Shown here: in pieces, positions 23,342-34,500 of the stretch
Numbering within the stretch: the first letter of the stretch is position 1
How the letters are laid out: every line of letters starts with the position of its first letter
Origin: Lactuca virosa
Taxonomy: Eukaryota; Streptophyta; Magnoliopsida; Asterales; Asteraceae
Direction of reading: 5' to 3'
Assembly (NCBI GenBank): GCA_928212115.1
Contig: CAKMRJ010000001.1
Span: 374,205,222 to 374,269,221 of the forward strand
Length of the DNA stretch: 64,000 bases
Notes under the pieces: generated by a model
What the model saw: only the letters and a program-made list of their open reading frames with translations
Database searches by the model: none
Told to the model about the DNA's origin: nothing
Made by a program: the position numbers and the translations under genes

Positions 23342-23760
23342 AGAGCAGGGCTTTTCATCTGATGGCCGAGGAGGCTCACGCAACACTTGATGTCATGACG
23401 GGTATGTATCTTCTCCTTATCTCTTTATTTATATTGAATTGTTTGCTTATATTTATGTGTTTTATTTTAGGATCGTTCCTGGTTAACGGTATTTCTGCCT
23501 TCGTATTATTTGATTCGGGGGCTACCCGATCTCTTGTATTGTTTACACTTAGCAAGAGGTTTGCTGGAGCTCCGGGGGAGCTGGATTTTCCTTTAGACGT
23601 CTATATTGCAGATGATCGATCTGTCCGGGCATCGAGGGTTCATCAGGGTTGTGTTCTTCAGGTGTTCAACGAGCAGTATCCGATTGATTTGGTTCCCATT
23701 CCTTTGCGCGGGAACAAGGTTATTGTAGGGATGGACTGGTTGAGTCCCAATGGGCGGTGA
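23342..23760 (+). pseudogene. Chromovirus aspartic protease
   Basis: This frame carries KSRAFHLMAEEAHATLDVMTG, an A/T-rich 69-nt block, and then FLVNGISAFVLFDSGATRS, with the protease active-site DSG near 23511-23519. The downstream 'VIVGMDWLSPNG' is the conserved second protease segment. The frame ends at 23760, where the conserved continuation (…DFE) is in another frame, showing an indel around 23755. Two further TAG codons follow at 23775 and 23820 before RT. The 69-nt block has intron features and is described separately. Confidence 0.85.
23402..23470 (+). other. Intron-like 69-nt segment inside the chromovirus pol
   Basis: It begins GTATGTATC, ends TTTATTTTAG, is strongly T-rich compared with the roughly half-GC coding sequence around it, and interrupts the junction that in related polyproteins reads straight from the DVxTG to the FLVNxxPALVLFDSG segment. 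Removing it joins ACG G to GA TCG in frame. It is a multiple of three and has no stop, so it could also be translated as a hydrophobic stretch. Splicing is inferred. Confidence 0.55.
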
Positions 23761-23858
23761 TCGATTTTGAGCAATAGTTGGCGCATATCCAGACCCTAAG
23801 TGGGGGAGATTTGGTGGTTTAGGGGGAGAGAGCTCAGCGTGGGCCGATTCTATGTTCA

Positions 23859-24872
23859 GTGGCTAGGGTCAGACGTTATCTTCATCAGGGTTGTTCCAGA
23901 TTAGTCGCCTATGTTATGGATACATGGGATAAGGGTAAGGTGACCGTGGATGATGTGCCAACTGTTTGGGAATACCCAGATGTGTTCACGGAGGATTTGT
24001 CTGGGGTGCCTCCAGAGAGGCATGTAGAGTTTAGGATTTACCTTCTTCCGGGTGCGGCTCCGATAGCCAAAGCACCATATCAGTTGGCTCCTCCCGAGAT
24101 GCAGGAGTTGTCTACACAGTTGAAGGAGCTGTTAGACAAGGGGTTCATTCGACCAAGAAATTCACCATGGGGAGCACCGATCTTGTTTGTGAAGCAGAAG
24201 GATGGGTCTCACCGGATGTGTATTGATTACCGGGAGTTGAATAAGCTAACACTGAAGAACTGTTATCCATTTTGTAGGATTGATGATCTGTTTGATCAGC
24301 TTCAGGGTGCATCTTGGTTTTCCAAGATTGATCTGCGTTCGGCTTACCATCAGATGGGGTTCAGAGAGGAGTGTGTGCAGAATACAACCTTCTGGACTCG
24401 TTATGGTCATTACGAGTTCCTGGTGATGCCCTTCGGGCTCACCAATGCTCTGGTCGCGTTCATGGACCTCATGAACCGCGTATGCAGGCCGATTTTGGAT
24501 CGGTCTGTGATTGTATTCATTGATGATATCCTGGTCTACTCCAAGACTCAGGAGCTGCATGAAGAGCACTTGAGAGAGGTTTTGGAGACTTTGAGCAGGG
24601 AGATACTTTTTGCAAAGTTCTCCAAGTGTGAGTTCTGGTTGCGCGAGGTGAAGTTTCTTGGGCACCTTGTCAACCAGAACAGTATTCTGGTCGATTCAGT
24701 CAAGCTCGAGGCTGTAATGAGATGGGAGGTTCCGAGGTCTCCATCCGAGATTCGGATTTTCCTTGGGCTAGCCGGTTACTATCGGAGATTCATACAGGAT
24801 TTCTCCAAGATAGCGTTTCCTTTAACTCGGTTGATAAAGAAGATCGTCACTTTTCGCTGGGGGCCTGAGTAG
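23859..24872 (+). pseudogene. Chromovirus reverse transcriptase
   Basis: An open frame of 337 codons starting in the linker before RT. Conserved steps in order: DVFTEDLSGVPPERHVEF, PIAKAPYQLAPPEM, FIRPRNSPWGAPILFVKQKDG, CIDYRELNKLTLKN, FSKIDLRSAYHQ, FLVMPFGLTNA and the catalytic FIDDILVYS (the IDD codons at about 24519-24527). It ends at TAG 24870-24872, where CAG (Gln) fits the family, and RNase H continues in the same frame. Small substitutions are present. The domain would be intact as protein sequence but not as a polyprotein. Confidence 0.93.
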
Positions 24873-25340
24873 CAGGCAACTTTTGAGACCCTAAGGCTGA
24901 GATTGTGTGAGGCGCCGATTTTGACCCTGTCGGAGGGTGTTGAGGACTTTGTGGTTTATTTTGATGCTTCGATCACGGGTTTGGGGGAAGTTCTGATGCA
25001 GAGGGATCGCGTGATCGCATATGCTTCGAGGTAGCTGAAGCTTCATGAAGCAAATTATCTGACGCATGATTTAGAGCTGGGGGTTGTGGTTTTCACCCTC
25101 AAGATTTGGCGACATTACCTCTATGGGTTCCACTGTACTATTTACACAAATCACAAGAGCCTGAGGAATCTGATGGATCAGCCGAATCTGAATATGAGGC
25201 AGCGCCAGTGGTTGGATGTGGTGAAGGATTATGATTGTGAGGTCATTAACCATCCGGGGAAGGCCAATGTGGTGGCCGATGCTCTTAGCCGCAAGGCGTT
25301 CGCGAATCCGATCGGGGATATTTGTATGAGGATGACCATG
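24873..25340 (+). pseudogene. Chromovirus RNase H
   Basis: It continues the RT frame past the stop: a YFDASITGLG-like first Asp segment near 24957, a stop TAG at 25032 where Gln (SRQLK) is expected, then AVVFTLKIWRHYLYG, TNHKSLRNLMDQPNLNMRQ, and VADALSRKA at the end. The order and spacing match gypsy RNase H. Confidence 0.88.
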
Positions 25341-26980
25341 ATTACTCCGCTTTTAGAGTGGATTCGTGAGGCTCAGATCGAGGCTATGAAGGAAGAGTAT
25401 CGGAAGAGTGAGCGCATAGTGGCTCGGGTGGCTTCCTTTGATTATGATATACGTGGGTTATTGACTCTTCATCAGAGAGTATGGGTTCCGTATTGGGGCA
25501 GTGTGCGTCAGGTTCTGATGGAGGGTGCGCACAAATCGAGGTTCTCCATTCATCCCGGGGCGACGAAGATGTATAGAGATCTTCGTCCTGATTATTGGTG
25601 GCCCTACATGAAGCGGGATGTAGCTTGGTATGTGGAGAGGTGCTTGACTTGCAGTAAAGTCAAGGTCGAGCATCAGCGACCTCATGACAAGATGTAACCA
25701 TTGGATATTCCCATTTGTAAATGGGAGGAGATTACCATGGATTTTATAACGAAGTTGTCTCGGACTGCGCGCGGAGTGGATTCGATTTGGGTCATCGTCG
25801 ATCGATTGACCAAGAGCGCGCATTTTATCCCGATTCAGGAGAGTATCTCTGTGGAGAAGTTGGCTGAGGTATAAGGGTGACAAATCGTGCTATCGGTTCG
25901 TGTTTCTGTCTGACACGACATGACACGACAAGGTTTTATGTAACACGAACATGACACGACACGATGTCGTGTTTTTTCTAACTAACATGAAAACGAACGA
26001 ATTAAGAAACGACAAACATGACACGACACGATGTCGTGTTTTTTCTAACTAACACGAAAATGAATGAATTAAAAAACGACAAACACGACACGACACGACA
26101 AATATAACATTTACTAAAAACTAGTTTATTCAATGAATAATTTTTCAAATATAACACGAAAAACACGATAAAGAACTACTAAATCGTGTCAATTTCGTGT
26201 CGAATTTTGAACACGGACACGACACGACATCGTGTTTTTTACTGTTAACTGGAACACGACACGAACACGAATTCAAATTTCAGTGAGGTATACATCATGG
26301 AGGTTGTAGCACGACATGGGGTGCCGGTTTTGGTGGTTTCAGACATGGACGTCCGATTCACTTCCAGATTTTGGAAGAGGTTCTACGACGAGTTGGGTAC
26401 TCGTCTCCATTTCAGCACGACATTCCATCCGCAGACTAACAGTCAGAGTGAGTGGACTATTCGGACCTTGGAGGATATGCTTTGGGCGGGTGTTTTGGAT
26501 TTTGGTGGGAGTTGGGATACGTACCTTCCGTTAGCGAAATTTTCGTATAACAACAACTATCATGCCAACATCGATTGACCTCCTTTTGAGATGTTGTATG
26601 GGAGGAAATACAGGACCCCAATTTGTTGGGGCGAGGTCATTCAGCGAGTCATGGGGAGTACCGAGGTGGTACTTAAGACTATTGAGTTGATATAGCAGGT
26701 TCGGAGTAGGCTTCAGACAGCTCAGATTCGGCAAAAGAGTTATGTCGACAAGCGCTGATCAGCTCTAAAGTTTCAGGTTGGGGACATGGTTCTCCTGAAG
26801 GTGTCACCTTGGAAAGATGTCATCCAATTCAGGAAGAGGGGGAAATTGGGCCCCAAGTATATCGATCCTTTCAGGGTTCTAGCCCGGGTTGGCCAGGTTG
26901 CCTATCGCTTGGATCTTCCCGAGGAGCTCAGTCAGATCCATAACACTTTCCACTTCTCTCAGTTGCAGAAATGTTTAGTG
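25341..26980 (+). pseudogene. Chromovirus integrase, interrupted by a MITE
   Basis: The zinc-binding HHCC domain is at about 25530-25670 (H...H in HKSRFSIHPGATKMY, then CLTCSKVK). A TAA follows at 25695 where Gln is expected. The catalytic core starts with SIWVIVDRLTKSAHF (first Asp). It is interrupted by the MITE at 25873-26283 and resumes as VPVLVVSDMDVRF (second Asp) and FHPQTNSQSEWTIRTLEDML (Glu). Further nonsense codons are at 26576, 26693 and 26756. Disrupted beyond function. Confidence 0.9.
25873..26283. mobile_element. hAT-type non-autonomous MITE (411 bp) in the integrase
   Basis: A perfect 8-bp duplication TGAGGTAT (25865-25872 and 26284-26291) borders the segment, and removal restores a continuous integrase reading. 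Eight-base duplications are typical of hAT. The inside is made of repeated ACACGACA / TGTCGTGTTTTTT words, many in inverted pairs. The end AAGGGTGACAAAT resembles hAT ends; the other end is only weakly complementary. It has no coding capacity. Confidence 0.88.
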
Positions 26981-27221
26981 GATGATTCTACGGTGGTTCC
27001 ATTAGAGGATATTCAGGTGGACAATCGCCTGAATTACATCGAGAGACCGGTAGTGATTCTTGACCGGAAGACAAAAACCTTGAGGAACAAGGTTGTTGAG
27101 TTGGTGAAAGTCCATTGGTAGCATCACAAGGGTTCAGAATGGACGTGGGAGCCGTAGGACGATATGAGGGATCACTACCCACAATTATTTGAGGCGACGG
27201 ACTTCGAGGACGAAGTCTGAT
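26981..27221 (+). pseudogene. Chromodomain at the integrase C-terminus
   Basis: After the GPKYIDPFRVLARVGQVAYRL integrase tail comes NYIERPVVILDRKTKTLRNK, then VVELVKVHW, a TAG (27119) and HHKGSEWTWEP with a second stop (27155). The pattern of aromatic residues and the EWTWEPE-like motif matches chromodomains of Tekay/CRM-type chromoviruses. Such domains guide integration to heterochromatin. Both stops fall where Gln or Glu would stand. Confidence 0.85.
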
Positions 27222-27237
27222 TCAAGTGGAGGAGATT
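27222..27237 (+). promoter_or_regulatory. Polypurine tract of the chromovirus
   Basis: The purine-rich TCAAGTGGAGGAGATT directly precedes the right LTR, in the position of the plus-strand primer. Confidence 0.8.
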
Positions 27238-28683
27238 TGTAACACTCAAGTTTTTGGTAAGTTTCCTTTTTAACCCTTTGATGCAAATTCTTTTCAATTT
27301 GGTCCCTTGGTTAGTACGCGGGGCAAAGTAGATCAAAAGTAAATTGAGAAAGTAAGATGAGCTTTTGATCTACTCCATAAGTAACTGATGCTAGATCTAA
27401 GCTCCATTTAGGCCCTATATTCATAAAAATGCAAACTTTATGGATTTTTTTGGTCCTTGCAAGTATTAAGACCTTTATTAAGCTCTTTTTGAACTTTTAA
27501 ATCCCATTAAACCATGCATGAGTGTAAAGTTGAAAACTTTATGTGATAAGTCCCCCTTTAGGATCAGATCTGAGAGTTTGGCTTGAGGTCTTAACCGATT
27601 AAGTGCTTAATGGAGTAGGTTGGCAAACTGGGGAGTACGTTGGGCGTACCTAGATGGTACACTACGCGTACTAGCCCCGGATGGAGTACACTAAGCGTAC
27701 GAGCTGAGTACGCCCCGCATACTCAGCAGATGGGCTTTTGGGCTTGGCGTCCTCGATATTGAGCCATAGTTGGGGTTTGTAAGTTTGGGCCTGGTTGGGC
27801 TAGTGGACTTCTGTTTTGGACTTGGGGCTAGCATGTTGGGCTTCCGTGGATTTAGTCCCATGATAGGTTTTGGGCCCAATTTAGAAGATTGGTCCATAAA
27901 TTGGGCTTTGGGTTGCCATTTAGGATTTGGGCCTTTTGAGTAGTTGAGTTGGGTCGTGGCTTTGGGCCAAGTTAGATAACGGGGTAAAATTGTCTTTTAC
28001 CCTGGTTATGGGCCAAGTAGCTTAGACTCTTAGTTATGGGTCGGAATCCAATTGTTACTTGGATGTTATTGTTATTGATAGCACGGGGATTTTTCGGACC
28101 AACAGTCAGAGGTTCATTCGAGTGATTCAGCAGCTAGAGGTGAGTTTCCTCACTGTGTTTAGCGGGTCGAATGCACCAATTCCGACCCATGATTTTTTAT
28201 GCTAGGATGCTAGATGTCTGTGTGACTCTTGCATGTGTTATGCGCTTGTATGCTTGTTGGGCGGGACCCGATGACTGTTATGTATGCTATTTATCTTTGT
28301 GATTATTGCATGTGTATGTGTTTATCTATTATATGATTATATGTATACCAGGCGGGGCCCGATGACTGACAGATCTGTATATCGAGCGGGGCTAGATGAC
28401 GGGCGAGGCCCATTATGTGTTTATTATGTATGGTATGTGGTATTTTTAGGAACTCATTAAGTTTTGTGCTTACGGTTTTCAGTTTATGTTTCATGTACTT
28501 CTGGTTCAAAGGGGAAGATCCCGAGATGATTGCAGTGCACACACCACATCGTTCTGCATTTTATTATTACTTTGATGTTTTATGATATACTATGCTCCAC
28601 CATGATTTTATGATGATGTTTTGGGATAATAGTTTTATTAATTTAAAAACAAATTTTTTTGGTCTTAATTTTTAGACGTTACA
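27238..28683 (+). repeat. Right LTR of the chromovirus (1446 bp, internally deleted)
   Basis: TGTAACACTCAAG to AGACGTTACA, with TATCT following. It parallels the left LTR except that about 430 bp is missing after TTAGTACGCGGGG and replaced by a short filler. It does not carry solo LTR E and so shows the empty site for that insertion. GTACGC...GCGTAC words at 27630-27715 and a GGGCCCGATG-type array at 28258-28410 are present. Confidence 0.93.
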
Positions 28684-28688
28684 TATCT

Positions 28689-29642
28689 AGATAATAATAT
28701 TGTATGGTCATGTAATTCACACATAGTGATGCACAACCCCAAGAAGATTATTTCCAACAACATTCATTCGCACACACAAATGCCATATGCAACTTACATA
28801 AACATTTATAGTAAGAGCAAAAACTTTTACCACATTTAGTAGCATGAATAATTTTAAAAATATTTTTGACATGTGTCCTATATTGGAAAAAATATATATA
28901 TCACCAAGTAATCACCTTAGTAGTCAGGTCAACTAACTAAAATGTTCCCTTTGCTCTTTGTCTTCAACCTCCTTTATTCTTTCTTCGGTTCCTATAGAAT
29001 TTTCCAATTGGAATGGTTAACTAATCATCAATATATGTTCCACACATATAATTAGTTTCCATTGGTTCACACAACCAATTCAATTCTCTAAATTGCATTC
29101 CACAACATGTTCTATGTTGTCTAATAAGCTTCTATAGCATTACAACCCACCCATTCATTAAATAATAACTAACAATGTTTTTTTGCTAGATATATGATTC
29201 TTTCTTTAATAAATTGGTGTACTTAGATACTCATCAAAAGAACAAGCAATTGGCATCGATACATGTTTCCATAATATATTTCATTATTATCCAACCTTAA
29301 GTTATACATGCAAATAGTTCTCCAAAGTAGGGTTTATAAACATATCCAATAATTTGCAAATTAAGTTATTAAAATGAAGGTAATTAGTTGTTACCTGTAA
29401 TTCTTGACCTGAATCAGAAAACCCCTTTAATTTGCCACTGAACCCTCCTTGATTTTCATTCACACTCTTTTTACGTCAAGAACTGACTCGCAAGATTTTC
29501 CAAGGTTATGGTGTTAGAAATGACAAAAAAAAAAGGCTTAAAATGGTTAAAACGTGATGGTCAACGCTTAGATTCACATGTGCACCCTCCTAAACCCAAA
29601 AACTCACCTAAAAGCCAACTCAGGTGCTAGTTACACATTGAG
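28689..29642. other. Unassigned intergenic DNA
   Basis: A/T-rich DNA with no supported ORF, resuming the flank interrupted at 18051. A short minus-strand stretch (about 29394-29480) could encode some 27 residues ending at a splice-donor-like site, but a stop lies immediately upstream and no ATG is visible. I do not call it a gene. Confidence 0.5.
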
Positions 29643-29859
29643 TAGGGATGTAACCGGTTCCATACCGAACCGGACTGGAACTAGAATAATCGAAGACCGA
29701 TTAAATAGTGAACGGAAAACCGAGAACCGCACCGAATACCACTAACTAGTTCTGATTTGGTTCTACTAGAAAGTGTGTTATCTAAGAAGGTGTCCGGTAC
29801 GGAACCTGCCCGAACTGTATGGTTCTGGTTTGGTTTTTCAAGTAAAAAGCTCATCCCTA
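29643..29859. mobile_element. hAT-like MITE (217 bp)
   Basis: Terminal inverted repeats TAGGGATG / CATCCCTA enclose a sequence of GGTTC and CCGAACCGG-type short repeats. The flanking octamers ACATTGAG (29635-29642) and ACAACGAG (29860-29867) agree at six of eight positions, as expected for an old 8-bp hAT duplication. Confidence 0.7.
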
Positions 29860-30422
29860 ACAACGAGAGTGGGCTCCGCCTGCCTTAATGTGCCTCCATG
29901 TGCTTCATATAGTTAACTTCTTTTTTCATGTATTCCGTGTATGAATTTATTTCAATTTTGGACAAACATAACTCTTTTATACGAGCTCTGTTTGAGCTTA
30001 TTCTTTTTCCTATAAGTTCCTTGTTGTCTTGGCTACAACATAGAATCAAGATACCATCAATTTCATATAGTGAAATTTGATTTTTAAAGTCATTTCCAAG
30101 GGTCGTTACTCATTTCCTTCACTTGTTGGGCTCATTGTAGACATATGAAACCTTCATTGCATACATATGCCTACCCTCATTACATACCTACGCCTTTTTA
30201 CATACTATGTCTACCTTCATTGTAGACATCCCATATTGCAGGCATATGCCTACCCTTTTTGCAAACATACCCGTTATTGGAAACACATGTCTACCCAAAT
30301 TACAGACACCCATTAATGCAGACATATGCCTACCATCTATGCAAACATACCCCTTATCGTATACATATGCCTACCCTCAATGCATACATACTTCTTATTG
30401 CAAACATATGCATATTCTCATT

Positions 30423-30759
30423 TGGTGGCGGACACAAAAACTTACCGTAGTAGTTGCACAATTTTTTTCCGACCAAATATAATAACATAAAAATGACAAT
30501 GTACTAATCTGTAACCAATAACCAAGTTTCACAATTGTTGCATTGTTGTGGAATTTTATTTTATAATGAAAAGTTTATTGTACTATGTCTGATATTCATG
30601 TTTGTTATAGTGATTATAGTATCGATTTCTTTTTAAAATCAATCATTTTAAAAATAGTTTACACATTCGTATCTTGGAAAAAAAGTTGACAAAGGGATTC
30701 GAACATGGTTATCCAGCCGAAATACATAATATTTATGTCCAATAAGTTGCACAATAATG

Positions 30760-30815
<56 letters not shown>

Positions 30816-30861
30816 GTTTCAGAGGCGAAATGGCCTGGGACACCTAACAGGTCCGCCACTG
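30423..30861. mobile_element. hAT-like MITE (439 bp) inside the minisatellite
   Basis: The ends TGGTGGCGGAC and GTCCGCCACTG are inverted repeats of the CAGTGGCGGA type. The flanks TTCTCATT (30415-30422) and CTCTCATT (30862-30869) form an 8-bp duplication with one mismatch. An (ATA)n microsatellite lies at 30753-30814 inside it. No coding sequence. Confidence 0.75.
30753..30814. repeat. (ATA)n microsatellite
   Basis: About 20 ATA/TAA units within the MITE at 30423-30861. Confidence 0.95.
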
Positions 30862-30935
30862 CTCTCATTGCAGATATACACCTTATTGCAGGTATACTTT
30901 CACCCCCATTGCAAACATACCCTTTACTGAAGACA

Positions 30936-31558
30936 TACTCCGATAAGATTCTAATTCATTTTTCTACACCTTATCAGCTTTGAAATAGTAACTTTTTTGC
31001 TCTCCTGATAGACCTGATTCTTTTTGCATTGTATTCTTTAGTATCCTAACCACATACCGTAATAATTAAATCACACAGCCCTAAATATGGATACCTGTTT
31101 GTCATTTTACAAAATTCCATACTTGTACAAATTTTTACATATATGATGAGTTGGCTTTATAAACTAAAAAACTGATTTTTCAACTACCACGTGAAACAAA
31201 ACACCTCACAGACAATTCTACTAAAATATCATTGAGGTAACACTAAAGAATTACCATGGAGGTTACGTATAAAAGAAGAATGTGTTTTGCTACTATTCAC
31301 CATTAAATAAGGGCACCTCTGGATTACTTTTATTACTAATTACATAGGGGAAACACTGAATTGTCAATAAAACTATAGTTTTCCTTTCACAAATAACATA
31401 AACAGCAACCATAAATGATTACAGGCAGCGACTTCGGGGAATGAAAATGAAAATACTTAGAGCTCAAAAGATCCACAAATACAAACTCTAATTAAAAAAA
31501 TATCATTTAAGGAGTGCAGTATTTTACTAAAATCCCAGCAGCTTCTTGCACTTCAATT
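30936..31558. other. Intergenic DNA and 3' end of the EMB1579-like gene
   Basis: No ORF of note. The part next to 31559 should contain the 3' untranslated region of the minus-strand gene; a poly(A) site cannot be placed with confidence. Confidence 0.5.
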
Positions 31559-34500
31559 TCAGAGATCAGTCATTTTCACCAGCTTATTGTAAAGAATACG
31601 GTCATCCCTCCCAGTGTTGCTCTCCAGCAGTGCACTTTGTACGAGTTCCTGAATTTTGGAAACATAATAATATTATCAGATATTTATTTTTCACAACTAC
31701 TATTAAATCATGGATTATTATTTACTACCTTGATGTCCCTGTGAGACATGAATTTTCCCATTGCATGTAGCATCAACCTTAAATCTTCAACCTGCAGAAT
31801 GTGACCATTATTAATAACTCAACTTTAATAATGCTGTTTCTTTTTTTACTTAATCTGGACAGAAATAAGACAATGGGTTAAAAAAAAATAAGCATGATTT
31901 TACCCTAATGTAGCCCACACGATTGCGGTCAAAAAACCTGAAAGCCTGACATGAACAGGAGATATTTTAAAAAATTTAACAAAAGACTTTATAAAAATTC
32001 ACAGGAATAACACATTTTAAAGATGAAATACCTGCAAAAGTTCCTTGTTAATGGTAACTGGAGCTTCTTTCTTCTTCTTTGTGTCCACCTTTTTCTCCTC
32101 AGCCTGCAACTTTGTGTCTGGATTCACAGTTACTTTAACAGCAGCAGCAGCAGAATTCTCTTCTTCAACTTTCACTTTTTCTTCTCCATTTTCAGACTTC
32201 ACATCCATGTCAACTTTTTTTTCATCCTCTCCTTTCTCCTATAAAAAGTACCATAAAATATGAGACTTCACCAATTAAATAAAACACATCAAATTCAGAA
32301 AATAAAATTCACTTGCCTCATTTTTGGGACTTGCATCTGCCATTTCTTCATCATCTTCTTCAGGATCTTCTTCAGGGTCTTCTTCTGGATCATCTTCTGG
32401 ATCTTCTTCTTTTTCTGATTCATCTTCTGGTTTTGTGTTCTCCACATCATCAACCACCATTTTTTCATCTTTAACCACAGTTTTTTCATCACCTACTTCT
32501 TGCAATGTTTCAGTTTTATCTGATTTGCTTTCAGCCTTAACATCTTCGGTTTTCAAGCGCTTAGGAGATGATTTCTTAGTTTTATCTTTTTCCTTTTTGT
32601 CTGAAGCTTCTTCCCTCTGTCTCTTCTTTTGGTTCCTTTTAGCCACAAACTTGATTCGCAATTTCTAAGATTAAAAAAAAAAAAAGGATTAGAGAAACAG
32701 TAAAAGAATAAACTAAGTGTAATTAAAATGAAATCTTATGAACAAATACTAACCTGGAGAAATGTTAATATCCGAGTACCCATTTGATATTGAAGCATTT
32801 CATAAAATGTTTCAGCAAATAAAGATAGCTGACAACATGAATCAAGGTCAGGAATATAACAAATTACACATAATATGATAATAATAATAATAATAATAAC
32901 AGAGTAATTAAGAAATAACAATATAACATTAACATGTTACATACCTCGACTGTAGATTCTTCAATATCTTTATCAGTGTAATCCAAGAGTGAATCCAGTG
33001 AAAGTGACATTGAACGCAACTGTTGAAAAGAATTTAACAATTAAATAAACAGTTTGTGATATGAAAGATAATTTATATAAGAATTAATATGAGTAGGAAT
33101 TAAAAACACATACTTTTGAATTCTTGTTCCCTTTTGTTTGAAGAATGAACCCTGGATGACGTGGAGGCTCTTCAGTTTTTTTCTTATCTTTTACCTCTTT
33201 ACTCTTTGATTCAGTTTTACCATCTTTATCTTTTTTCTTATCTTTCACCTCCTTCTTGTCAGACTTATCATCATTTTCAGTCTTCACTTTAATTACAGAA
33301 CTGCCCTCCGTTTTACCTTTCTTCTCTTCCTTTACTTGTTTGTTTCCAGTTTCATTTGAAACACCTGAATCCTTTTGCTGCTCAGTGACAGGTGGCACCA
33401 CCTCAGCAACCGGTTCACTGTTCTCTGACTTTATTTCATTTCCCTGATTGCCCTCAGCAATAATTGCCCCTGCTTCGTTTTCTTTAACTACTTTATCCTT
33501 AACAGCTATCTTTCTCTTAGTAACCCTTTTAATAATCTTCTTTTTAACAATAGTTTTAACACTTGCACCAGCCACGTCAGCAGTTTTTGGCTTTTCCTCA
33601 AAACCTTCTGGTTCCCTAACTGGGGTCACCTCAGATTGTGTACTTTCATCTTCTTTTTTAACGGATTTCACCACTGGGGTCTTTTTGGTAATTTTCTTTT
33701 TAGTCTTAACAGTAGAAGGATTAGGAGTAACAGATGGCTCAGCCTCTTCAACAATAACATCTGTGTTTGTGGTAGTAGTTTCTTCACTATTCTTTGTATC
33801 CATTGTATCAGTTTGTTTGAGGGCGTTTCCGTCCTTTTCAGCTACAACCTTCTTTTTAATTACTTTTCTTATCTTCTTCTTCCCACTACCAGGTGTCTGA
33901 ACACCAGTAGCCTTTTCTGTCTGAATCTTTGTTGCAGAAGTATTGTCTTCATCAACTGTCTCAACAACATCTTTCTTTTCTGTTTTTTCTGTCTTTTCTG
34001 TTACTGCATCTGTTTTCTCCCCTTCTTTTTCGACTTCTTTTGCTTTAACTTTTGTGACAGTTTTTCCTGTTCCATTAGTTTTTGAAGCTGATCCAGATGT
34101 TCCAGCCTCTTTCTTTTTTCCAACCTTTTCATCTTTTTTCAAATCTTTTGATGTCCCAGAATCCTTATCTTTCTGGCCTTCCTTCTTTTCACGTGATTTC
34201 TACAAAAATAAACAGAAGATGATTTTAATCTTATGCTTGTAGTAGGGGTAAAGTAGGAAACAATATACCTCTCTTTTAAGAGCATGAAGGCGCTCTCTCT
34301 CAGCAACTGCCTTTTTGTGGGCAAGCCACTGATCTTTCCATGCATCTATTGAAGGTAAGCAATTTGATAAATCTGGAACATAGAGTACAGTGACTTCCTT
34401 ATGGCTAAAAAGTCCATCACTTCCAATTCTGTCATAGTGAATCTGCAAATGGCAATGAATTACTTTTAAAAAAATTCATTATAAAAGTAAGTTTATACAC

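Larger units (their letters stand above)
18057..28683 (+). mobile_element. Full-length Ty3/gypsy chromovirus (Tekay-like), decayed
   Basis: Two LTRs (18057-21666 and 27238-28683) with TG...CA ends and a perfect duplication TATCT (18052-18056, 28684-28688) enclose a PBS, gag with zinc knuckles, protease, RT, RNase H, integrase, a C-terminal chromodomain and a PPT, in the Ty3/gypsy order. The chromodomain and the long LTRs place it in the chromoviruses, most likely Tekay/Del; this lineage call is inferred. The element is inactive: at least twelve in-frame stops, a frameshift near 23310, another at the end of the protease, and a MITE inside the integrase. Confidence 0.95.
30120..30935. repeat. 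Degenerate minisatellite of ~24/41-bp units
   Basis: Repeated words such as CATTGCAAACATACCCC, TTATTGCA and GACATATGCCTACC occur from 30120 to 30422 and again at 30862-30935. The array was split by the MITE at 30423-30861. ORFs across it are a by-product of the repeat. Confidence 0.8.

Noticed and set aside
24246..24665. 139-codon minus-strand ORF
   Set aside because: Antisense of the chromovirus RT domain.
980..29400. A very large outer element from TGTAACACCTCG (985) to TTGTTACCT with GTAAT on both sides
   Set aside because: The right end lacks the CA terminus, 28689-29394 has no LTR-like features, and a 5-bp match over this distance is easily chance.
29394..29480. Minus-strand exon-like stretch ending at a GT donor
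   Set aside because: A stop codon directly upstream, no start, no partner exon.
32023..34242. Long plus-strand Ser/Phe/Val-rich frames
   Set aside because: Antisense shadows of the Lys/Glu-rich exons of the EMB1579-like gene, whose splice sites and phases are consistent on the minus strand.
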